DNA from: Bacteroidota bacterium
GTDB taxonomy: Bacteria; Bacteroidota; Ignavibacteria; Kapaibacteriales; UBA2268
DNA: 17,654 bases
NCBI GenBank assembly: GCA_024280675.1
Contig: JAJRPT010000218.1
Location: forward strand, 1 to 17,654
Reading direction: 5' to 3'
Part shown: positions 6,975 through 12,760 of the stretch, in pieces
Layout of the letters: each line of letters begins with the position of its first letter
How positions within the stretch are numbered: position 1 is the first letter of the stretch
Position numbers and translations under genes: made by a program
Notes under the pieces: generated by a model
The model's database searches: none
What the model saw: the letters and a program-made list of their open reading frames with translations, nothing else
What the model was told of the DNA's origin: nothing

Positions 6975-8753
6975 ATGAACTTCAAAAAACGAAGCCACTC
7001 CTGTGGTCAGCTATCAGAAAAAAACATTGGCGAAACCATAACTTTAAACGGCTGGGTTCATGTCCGCCGTGATCTTGGTTCGCTCATTTTCATCGATTTG
7101 CGTGACAGATGGGGAATAACTCAACTTGTGGCAGAACCAGATGTGAATGAAAAAGTAGCAGAAAAAGCAAATGAACTAAGGCAAGAATACTGTATCTGGG
7201 CAAGTGGTACCGTTCGCCAAAGGGAAAAACCAAACCTAGATATGCCAACTGGACAAATCGAAATTGTGATTGAAGATTTAGGAATAATCAACCGCTCTGA
7301 ACTTCCACCATTTGAAATTTCTGGAGATAAAAATATCTCCGAAGAACTCAAACTCAAGTATCGCTACCTTGACCTTCGTCGTCCGAAAATGCAGGATTAT
7401 ATGGCGGTACGCAATAAACTTTCCCAAATCACACATCGCTATTTTGAACAAAATGACTTCCTAGAAATTGAAACACCTGTGCTGATGAAATCAACTCCAG
7501 AGGGTGCAAGAGATTTTCTTGTGCCATCTCGTTTGAACAAAGGCAAGTTTTATGCCCTTCCCCAGTCTCCTCAGATTTTCAAGCAGATACTGATGATGAG
7601 CGGCTTTGAAAGGTATATGCAAATTGTTAAATGCTTCCGTGATGAAGATTTGCGAAGTGACAGGCAACCAGAATTTACACAAATTGACGTCGAAATGTCA
7701 TTTGTTAATCAAGATGATATTTTGGCAATGACCGAAGGATTTATTTCGCAAGTCTGGAGTGAGATTCTTGATTATAAAACTCCAGAAACTTTCACGAGGC
7801 TGACCTACCATGAAGCAATGGAACGCTTTGGGTCTGACAAACCAGACCAGCGTTTTGATTGGGAATTGCAGAACTTAAATGAAATTGTTTCTGAATCTAA
7901 TTTCAAAGTGTTTCAAGATGTTTTGAATTTGGAAGGCTCTGTCGTTGCTCTGAACGCAAAAGATTGTGCCAGATATTCCCGAAAGCAAATCGACAATCTG
8001 ACCGAATTTGCCAAAAAATATGGAGCAAAAGGTCTTGCTTGGATTAAATGGACGAGTGATGGCGAGGTGAAATCTCCCATTGCAAAGTTTTTGAGTGAAT
8101 CTGAATTGGAAAATATCAAATTAAAAGTGAATGCTGAAAATGGCGATTTAGTTTTAATTTCATCAGACACTTGGACACGTTCGCACACAATTTTGGGTGC
8201 ATTGCGTCTTGAGATTGCAAAGAACGAAGGTATCTTCGATACTATTAAAGGGGACTATCATTTTTTATGGATTGTTGATTTCCCGATGTTTGAGGCAGAC
8301 CCAGAAAGTGGGCAATCCCACGCAATGCACCACCCTTTCACAGCACCTCACGGTGGTGATTTAGAAAGGTTTATGCAAGATGATAAAGATATTCGTTCTG
8401 TTTCCCATGATTTGGTCATCAATGGAGCAGAAGTTGCCGGTGGTTCGATGCGGATTCACCAAAGCGACACACAGCGTCAGATGTTTTCGGCACTTGGGAT
8501 GAGCGAGGAAGATGCTCGGGACAAATTTGGCTTCTTGCTCGAGGCACTCAAATATGGCACTCCGCCACACGGTGGAATTGCCTTTGGGCTAGACCGCTTG
8601 GTGATGATTCTCTGCGGGACCGATAATATTCGGGATGTTATTGCTTTTCCGAAAACTACGTCTGGGACATCACTTATGGATGAATCGCCGGGGAATGTTG
8701 ATGTTGAGCAGTTGAAAGAGTTGGGACTTATGCCTTTGCCAGAAAAACAATAG
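6975..8753 (+). CDS. aspS: Aspartyl-tRNA synthetase (3' end apparently replaced by an incoming allele)
   Basis: A 592-residue class II synthetase of bacterial type that charges tRNA-Asp. The N-terminal OB-fold anticodon domain (about 1-110) includes GWVHVRRDLGSLIFIDLRD. Leu at the position after RRD, rather than His, is what discriminating AspRS usually carry, so this is likely tRNA-Asp-specific. Motif 2 is FRDEDLRSDRQPEFTQ, the bacterial GAD insertion domain occupies the middle, and motif 3 is GGIAFGLDRLVMIL. The length is normal and the gene looks intact, ending ELGLMPLPEKQ. The oddity is that the region from codon 517 (8523) to near the end is repeated at 9651-9841 with only synonymous changes. 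The copy attached to this gene is followed 88 bp later by dinD. The C-terminal tail differs from that of the second copy (ELGLDFVEC). It is divergent from the TPR gene. Confidence 0.97.
   Translation: MNFKKRSHSCGQLSEKNIGETITLNGWVHVRRDLGSLIFIDLRDRWGITQLVAEPDVNEKVAEKANELRQEYCIWASGTVRQREKPNLDMPTGQIEIVIEDLGIINRSELPPFEISGDKNISEELKLKYRYLDLRRPKMQDYMAVRNKLSQITHRYFEQNDFLEIETPVLMKSTPEGARDFLVPSRLNKGKFYALPQSPQIFKQILMMSGFERYMQIVKCFRDEDLRSDRQPEFTQIDVEMSFVNQDDILAMTEGFISQVWSEILDYKTPETFTRLTYHEAMERFGSDKPDQRFDWELQNLNEIVSESNFKVFQDVLNLEGSVVALNAKDCARYSRKQIDNLTEFAKKYGAKGLAWIKWTSDGEVKSPIAKFLSESELENIKLKVNAENGDLVLISSDTWTRSHTILGALRLEIAKNEGIFDTIKGDYHFLWIVDFPMFEADPESGQSHAMHHPFTAPHGGDLERFMQDDKDIRSVSHDLVINGAEVAGGSMRIHQSDTQRQMFSALGMSEEDARDKFGFLLEALKYGTPPHGGIAFGLDRLVMILCGTDNIRDVIAFPKTTSGTSLMDESPGNVDVEQLKELGLMPLPEKQ
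8523..8713 (+). repeat. Direct repeat copy 1: functional 3' part of aspS
   Basis: A 191-bp block that recurs without gaps at 9651-9841, an offset of 1128 bp. It runs from the Lys codon of the segment DKFGFLLEAL to the first two bases of the Leu codon after VEQ, and it covers class II motif 3. Five positions differ (8525, 8576, 8582, 8597, 8690), all at third codon positions and all synonymous. After the block both copies remain recognisably related at protein level (L-x-ELGL) and then diverge completely. Confidence 0.97.
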
Positions 8754-8805
8754 ATGGTACATTTAAAAACATTTAATGAATTTACTAAAAGCTAAAATAA
8801 ATTGT

Positions 8806-8813
8806 TAATTTTG
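8806..8813 (+). promoter_or_regulatory. Candidate -7 promoter box, TAATTTTG, of dinD
   Basis: An exact TAnnTTTG match 28 bp before the dinD ATG, inside the 88-bp gap after the aspS stop. It suggests that dinD carries its own promoter rather than relying on aspS. I see no confident -33 element. Confidence 0.4.
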
Positions 8814-8821
8814 TATTTAGA

Positions 8822-8832
8822 TGTTTTAAACA
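8822..8832 (+). promoter_or_regulatory. Small inverted repeat in the dinD leader, candidate operator
   Basis: TGTTT (8822-8826) and AAACA (8828-8832) are perfect inverted arms around one T. The repeat would lie just after the predicted transcription start and before the Shine-Dalgarno-like AGGTG (8832-8836). dinD is SOS-induced in E. coli, but this is not the E. coli LexA box (CTGT-N8-ACAG), and the repeat is short enough to be chance. Confidence 0.25.
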
Positions 8833-8841
8833 GGTGAATTT

Positions 8842-9645
8842 ATGGATATTATAAAAAAATTATCTTTCGAAGACTTTAGCCATGATAATGGTTTTACTTA
8901 TTGGTGGGCAACAGATTTATGCAATATGTTAAATTATGCAAACCTAAAGTCATTTGAAAAAGTTATTGAAAGAGGTCGTCGTGCAATCGAAGGTGCAGGA
9001 ATTGACCCCTATATTAACATTGTACTTGAAAATAGAAATGTAGATGGGAAATCAATAAGAGATTTTAAATTAAGTCGATTTGCTTGTTATATCATAATCA
9101 TGAATGCATCTTCGAGTAAGTCTGAAGTAGCATCTGCTCAAACATATTTTGCACAAAAAGCAAGAGAATTAGAGTTAATTCACCAAGGAAAAGATCAAAT
9201 AGACAGAATTGTGATAAGAGATGAATTGTCAGAAGGTCAAAAATCACTTAACTCTGTTGCAAAAGGTGCTGAATTATTTAATTATGCCTATTTTCAACAA
9301 GCTGGATTCAGGGGTTTGTATAATATGTTTAATACTAAGTTAGCCGATATTAGGGGTGTAAAGAAAGAAAAATTATATGACACAATGGGAAGAACAGAAT
9401 TAGCAGCTAATTTATTTAGAATCACTCAAACTGAAGAAAGAATTAAAAATCAGAATATTCAAGGTCAAACTAATTTAGAAGATGCTCATTTTGAAGTTGG
9501 AAGAGAAGTTAGAAATATCGTAATTAAAAATGTCGGCATAGAACCAGAAAACTTGCCTCAAGAAAAGAGATTGCAAGAGGTGAAAAAAGAAATTAAGAAA
9601 ACTCAGAAGAAATTTCTTAAAGAAGATACGAATAAAAAAAAGTAA
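8842..9645 (+). CDS. dinD: DNA damage-inducible protein D (DinD) homologue
   Basis: A 267-residue protein, close to the 274 residues of E. coli DinD. The N-terminal half is BRO-N-like (about 10-110): YWWATDLCNML, LSRFACYIIIMNA (77-89) and AQTYFAQKAREL (99-110). The C-terminal half has the DinD-specific block GFRGLYN (155-161) and MGRTELAANLFRITQTEER (182-200), then HFEVGREVRNI and a Lys-rich tail. E. coli DinD is an SOS protein reported to counter RecA filament activity in vitro; I infer a related role. Leucine is mostly TTA (about 13 of 20) and the gene is visibly more AT-rich than its neighbours, consistent with transfer. AGGTG stands 5 bp before the ATG. It is flanked by direct repeats of the aspS 3' end, starts 88 bp after the aspS stop and stops 5 bp before the second copy. 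No integrase or partner gene accompanies it. Confidence 0.92.
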   Translation: MDIIKKLSFEDFSHDNGFTYWWATDLCNMLNYANLKSFEKVIERGRRAIEGAGIDPYINIVLENRNVDGKSIRDFKLSRFACYIIIMNASSSKSEVASAQTYFAQKARELELIHQGKDQIDRIVIRDELSEGQKSLNSVAKGAELFNYAYFQQAGFRGLYNMFNTKLADIRGVKKEKLYDTMGRTELAANLFRITQTEERIKNQNIQGQTNLEDAHFEVGREVRNIVIKNVGIEPENLPQEKRLQEVKKEIKKTQKKFLKEDTNKKK

Positions 9646-9650
9646 AATAT

Positions 9651-9841
9651 AAGTTTGGCTTCTTGCTCGAGGCACTCAAATATGGCACTCCGCCACACGG
9701 TGGGATTGCATTTGGGCTAGACCGTTTGGTGATGATTCTCTGCGGGACCGATAATATTCGGGATGTTATTGCTTTTCCGAAAACTACGTCTGGGACATCA
9801 CTTATGGATGAATCGCCAGGGAATGTTGATGTTGAGCAGTT
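9651..9841 (+). repeat. Direct repeat copy 2: displaced 3' part of aspS
   Basis: The partner of the block at 8523-8713, about 97% identical over 191 bp with no gaps. Similarity starts abruptly at AAG TTT GGC TTC, 5 bp after the dinD stop. Confidence 0.97.
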
Positions 9842-9875
9842 ACATGAGCTTGGTCTTGATTTCGTCGAGTGCTGA
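9651..9875 (+). pseudogene. aspS: Displaced 3'-terminal fragment of aspS
   Basis: These 225 bp encode the last 74 residues of an AspRS (KFGFLLEALKY to ELGLDFVEC, then a TGA stop) with no 5' part. The reading frame is intact throughout and carries motif 3, but there is no plausible start codon or ribosome binding site, since dinD ends 5 bp before it. It cannot be a working enzyme and is probably not translated. Because it sits against the convergent small gene at 9840-9989 and still has an unbroken frame, I infer that it is the original chromosomal 3' end of aspS, pushed away when the dinD unit arrived with a replacement 3' end. The alternative, that the unit carried this copy on its right side, is not excluded. 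Confidence 0.9.
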
Positions 9876-9989
9876 AATAATTACTTGAGTAAACTCAGTC
9901 ATTGTTTCATAACTAATGGGACTTACACCTTTCAATACTTTTGCACCAGAAAATAAAATAATTGAAAGTAAGAGAATGATATATTTCAT
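9840..9989 (-). CDS. Small putative secreted protein, coupled to the GDPD gene
   Basis: A 49-residue reading frame that I cannot assign. It starts with a convincing signal-peptide-like N-terminus (MKYIILLLSIILFSGAKV) followed by about 32 residues ending LDEIKTKLM. The ATG lies 1 bp after the TGA of the upstream phosphodiesterase gene, a spacing typical of termination-reinitiation. Its stop (TAA at 9842-9840) falls inside the displaced aspS fragment, so it overlaps the end of that fragment tail to tail by 36 bp. It may be a genuine short exported peptide or the remaining N-terminal part of a longer gene cut during rearrangement at this locus. The longer in-frame start at 10094 only overlaps the phosphodiesterase gene and is rejected. 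Confidence 0.45.
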   Translation of the reverse strand: MKYIILLLSIILFSGAKVLKGVSPISYETMTEFTQVIISALDEIKTKLM

Positions 9990-9990
9990 T

Positions 9991-10767
9991 TCACACACTC
10001 GTGGGAAAATAACGATGCAAAATCGGCACAACAGCTCCTGGGAAATTCGACGCAATTGATTTGATATTGAACTTCTTGATCCGTTCCATATCATACCAAT
10101 TATCCACAGTATAAATTCCCAACATCATGTTCGCCTCTTTGCAATCGTCATTTATTTCCTGGTTCACCTCGTCGAGTGCACAAACAAAAGCGTCAGGATT
10201 ATAAACCTCTTTCACTTCTTTGGGATGGTCTTTTCGCCCTGGATGTTTGATTGCGGCCGTGTTCACGCTAGGATCCTTGTCTTTCATAATTTTCAATATT
10301 TTATGATCGAATGAGCCAAAAAGTGTATTCTCAAGAAAATCCATTCTCTTTACAGTCTCATAGATTCTTCTTGCCCTATCTTTTGAATAGTCTTTTTTGT
10401 GGGATTTGATTTCGACTGAGAGGTAGCACTTGTCACGCATAAAATCGATTGCTTCTTCGAGTGTAGGCACTGTTTCACGATGAAAAAAAGAATCATGCCA
10501 AGAGCCTGCGTCCATTTTCTTAAACGCACGCAATGGCACTTGATTTACTCTTTTTCGTCCCTTGACCGTCCGGCCCAGTTTGTAGTCATGGAAACATATT
10601 GCTTTCTTGTCGGAGGTGATTTGCACGTCTACTTCAATCATTTGTGCCCCCGATTTTACAGCTTCTTCAAAGGCAGCCATAGTATTCTCGGGTGCTACTC
10701 CTGAGGCTCCACGATGTGCTGAGACAAAAATCCTATTTTGGGTTGCGAAGTCTTTTAATGTGTCCAT
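9991..10767 (-). CDS. Glycerophosphodiester phosphodiesterase
   Basis: A 258-residue GDPD-family enzyme (UgpQ-like) that hydrolyses glycerophosphodiesters, the products of phospholipid deacylation, to sn-glycerol 3-phosphate and an alcohol. The active-site elements are in place: SAHRGASGVAPENT with His18 and Arg19 plus Glu27, the metal ligands IEVDVQ (Glu45, Asp47), FHD (His60-Asp61), and SVEIKSHKK (Glu119, Lys121). The TIM-barrel ending GIYTVDNWYDMERIKKF and SNFPG is also typical. No signal peptide is present, so it is probably cytoplasmic. A minus-strand TAnnTTTG box at 10866-10859 would give a leader of about 85-90 bases. It diverges from comM and is followed after 1 bp by a small exported reading frame. 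Confidence 0.93.
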   Translation of the reverse strand: MDTLKDFATQNRIFVSAHRGASGVAPENTMAAFEEAVKSGAQMIEVDVQITSDKKAICFHDYKLGRTVKGRKRVNQVPLRAFKKMDAGSWHDSFFHRETVPTLEEAIDFMRDKCYLSVEIKSHKKDYSKDRARRIYETVKRMDFLENTLFGSFDHKILKIMKDKDPSVNTAAIKHPGRKDHPKEVKEVYNPDAFVCALDEVNQEINDDCKEANMMLGIYTVDNWYDMERIKKFNIKSIASNFPGAVVPILHRYFPTSV

Positions 10768-10858
10768 TTATTTTTTTTATTCTATTATGTGATATTTATT
10801 AGTACGTGGGTTTAGCTTTATAGTTTTATAAATCTATTTCGTTTTTTAGTTTAATTAG

Positions 10859-10866
10859 CAAAGATA
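10859..10866 (-). promoter_or_regulatory. Candidate -7 promoter box, TATCTTTG, for the GDPD gene
   Basis: On the minus strand, 10866 to 10859 reads TATCTTTG, an exact TAnnTTTG match about 90 bp before the GDPD ATG. It lies only 18 bp from the opposing plus-strand box for comM, so the two promoters would be divergent and close together. Confidence 0.4.
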
Positions 10867-10884
10867 AAGAAAAAAGTATATTAT

Positions 10885-10892
10885 TAGCTTTG
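10885..10892 (+). promoter_or_regulatory. Candidate -7 promoter box, TAGCTTTG, for comM
   Basis: An exact TAnnTTTG match about 98 bp before the comM ATG, back to back with the minus-strand box at 10859-10866. It would leave a leader of about 90 bases that is A/T-rich, with AAGG 11 bp before the ATG. Confidence 0.4.
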
Positions 10893-10990
10893 ATTTTCGT
10901 TTCCTTGGCAATTTATAATAATAAATTTCATATATTTCAAAAATACAATTCAGTGTGACAAGAGAAAGAAAAACAGCTAAGGTATAAAAA

Positions 10991-12523
10991 ATGTACTCAC
11001 AAATCTATTCGGCAACAACTTTTGGCATCGACGCTTATGTTGTAGAAATTGAAACTCATCTGGATTCGGCTGTGCCACAGATTGCCATTGTTGGCTTACC
11101 AGATTCGGCCGTGAAAGAATCCAAGGAGCGTGTGACGGCTGCAATTAAAAATTCAGACTTTATTTTCCCGCCCAAGAAAATCACAATAAATCTCGCTCCA
11201 GCCGATATTAAAAAAGAAGGCTCTAGCTTTGACCTTCCCATCGCAATAGGTATCCTATGCTCTTCGGCAGTGCTTGATTATGACCTGCTCTCCGAGACCA
11301 TTGTGCTAGGTGAGTTAGCACTCGATGGTGGTTTGCGGCAAGTTCGTGGCGTTTTGCCTATTGCACTCGAGGCAAAAGCCCAAGGGTACAAGCGTATAAT
11401 TTTGCCCAAACAGAACGCAGAAGAGGCTGCTATGGTTGGCGGAATTGATGTAATTGCGGTTGAGACACTCAAAGAAACAATAAATTATCTAAAAGAGATT
11501 TATGAAATAAAACCAACAACGGTAGACCTTGACCAAATTTTTAGTATTGACAATAACGCATCCGTTCCTGATATGGCAGACGTGCGAGGACAAGAAAGCG
11601 TCAAAAGAGCATTGGAAGTATCGGCTGCTGGTGGGCATAATATTTTGATGATTGGTCCTCCTGGTTCTGGGAAAACTATGCTTGCACGACGTATCCCAGG
11701 AATAATGCCACCCCTCTCCCTTGAGGAATCACTCGAGACCACAAAAATTCATTCAATATCCGGACTGCTTGGAAAAGATGAAGCACTCGTCACCACACGT
11801 CCCTTTCGTAGCCCCCATCATACAATCTCAAATGCGGCACTGGTGGGTGGGGGAGTTGGATTTGTGCGACCTGGGGAGATTTCGCTTGCACATCACGGCG
11901 TACTTTTCCTGGATGAACTGCCCGAATTTGCTCGCAACGTATTGGAAGTTCTCCGCCAACCGCTCGAGGACAAATCTATTTCCATCTCTCGCTCGAAAAT
12001 GAATGTGGAATATCCGTCGAACTTCATGATGGTGTGTTCGATGAACCCAACACCAGACGGCGAAACGCTCGACAAGACCAACTCTAGCCCACAGCAGGTA
12101 AAGAATTACCTCAGTAAAATATCGGGCCCATTGCTCGACCGAATTGACATTCATGTGGAAGTTCCCGCCGTGAAATACGACGAACTTGCCTCCAAAAGAG
12201 CTGGTGAGTCATCCGAAGATGTTCGACAAAGAGTGATAAATGCACGGCAAGTCCAAGAGAAAAGATTCGCCGAATATGACGGAATTTACAAAAATTCTGA
12301 TATGCCAACCAAACTCATTCGTCAGATTTGTGAACTGGACGAAGCGTCCGCAAAGCTGCTCAAAACGGCAATCGAACGTCTTGGACTTTCGGCCCGAGCT
12401 TACGACCGAATCTTAAAAGTATCACGAACAATCGCCGATCTTTCTGGTGAGGAAAATATCACAGTTATTCATATTTCGGAGGCAATTCAGTACCGCTCGC
12501 TTGACCGGCAATATTGGTCTTGA
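10991..12523 (+). CDS. comM: ComM/YifB family AAA+ ATPase (Mg-chelatase-like)
   Basis: A 510-residue ComM-type protein. The N-terminal ChlI-like/Lon-like domain (about 1-175) holds IAIVGLPDSAVKESKERV and LAPADIKKEGSSFDLPIAIG. The AAA+ Mg-chelatase domain has Walker A GPPGSGKT (222-229), PFRSPHHTISNAALVGGG and Walker B GVLFLDELPEF. The sensor region is MNPTPDG followed by ISGPLLDRIDIHVEVP, and the C-terminal helical lid ends LSGEENITVIHISEAIQYR. The cysteine-rich zinc segment after the NP motif of the proteobacterial form is missing, which I believe is usual in Bacteroidota. In naturally competent bacteria ComM is a hexameric helicase that extends pairing of incoming single-stranded DNA during transformation; conservation suggests a similar recombination role here. 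A hairpin with a T-run lies 62 bp after the stop. Confidence 0.95.
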   Translation: MYSQIYSATTFGIDAYVVEIETHLDSAVPQIAIVGLPDSAVKESKERVTAAIKNSDFIFPPKKITINLAPADIKKEGSSFDLPIAIGILCSSAVLDYDLLSETIVLGELALDGGLRQVRGVLPIALEAKAQGYKRIILPKQNAEEAAMVGGIDVIAVETLKETINYLKEIYEIKPTTVDLDQIFSIDNNASVPDMADVRGQESVKRALEVSAAGGHNILMIGPPGSGKTMLARRIPGIMPPLSLEESLETTKIHSISGLLGKDEALVTTRPFRSPHHTISNAALVGGGVGFVRPGEISLAHHGVLFLDELPEFARNVLEVLRQPLEDKSISISRSKMNVEYPSNFMMVCSMNPTPDGETLDKTNSSPQQVKNYLSKISGPLLDRIDIHVEVPAVKYDELASKRAGESSEDVRQRVINARQVQEKRFAEYDGIYKNSDMPTKLIRQICELDEASAKLLKTAIERLGLSARAYDRILKVSRTIADLSGEENITVIHISEAIQYRSLDRQYWS

Positions 12524-12760
12524 AATAAAGCCAACTCATTCGGGGGGGGCAATCTCTAAAAACAAGCAGTCATAGTTGCGAGGGCGGGTATCTGCCTGAG
12601 CAATGCCCGTTTTCTGATGAGAACTCCGTCTTTGTGGCAGTGACATGCTTTGAATTTTAAAATGAAAGTGGTTTTCAGAGATTACCTTTAAAGAGAATTT
12701 TATTCGAGGGCGATTATTGGTTAATATTGTTTTTTAAAACTATTCAAAAAATAAAAAACT
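12524..12760. other. Gene-free spacer between comM and the CoA-transferase gene
   Basis: The 237 bp hold a run of eight G (12542-12549), the hairpin described separately, and an AT-rich 3' part leading to the next gene. I see no open frame with protein character, no tRNA-like fold and no exact TAnnTTTG box; the nearest is TAATATTG, one mismatch, about 45 bp before the next ATG. The first half is noticeably more GC-rich than other spacers, so a small RNA is possible, but I cannot support one. Confidence 0.4.
12585..12613 (+). terminator. Possible intrinsic terminator downstream of comM
   Basis: CGGGTAT (12585-12591) pairs with ATGCCCG (12603-12609) with one G-U pair around an 11-base loop, and TTTT follows at once (12610-12613). 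The stem is GC-rich in otherwise AT-rich DNA. The T-run is short, so confidence is moderate. Confidence 0.45.

Noticed and set aside
8754..9650. Terminal inverted repeats or a recombinase gene for the dinD insert
   Set aside because: The two ends of the segment were compared on both strands and share no inverted sequence, and the only open frame of substance is dinD.
9663..9875. An apparent 70-residue gene
   Set aside because: It starts at a TTG inside the duplicated aspS segment; it is the 3' remnant of aspS, not an independent gene.
9990..10094. Upstream extension of the small reading frame at 9840-9989
   Set aside because: It lies entirely on the phosphodiesterase coding sequence in another frame; the ATG next to the phosphodiesterase stop with a signal peptide is better.
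12635..12650. A sigma-54 promoter-like TGGCAG...TGC upstream of the CoA-transferase gene
   Set aside because: The GG and GC pairs are separated by 9 bases instead of the strict 10, and the flanks match poorly.
12550..12660. A structured RNA or hammerhead-like core (CTGATGAG) after comM
   Set aside because: Only the short CTGATGAG matches; the required GAAA partner and the three stems are not present.
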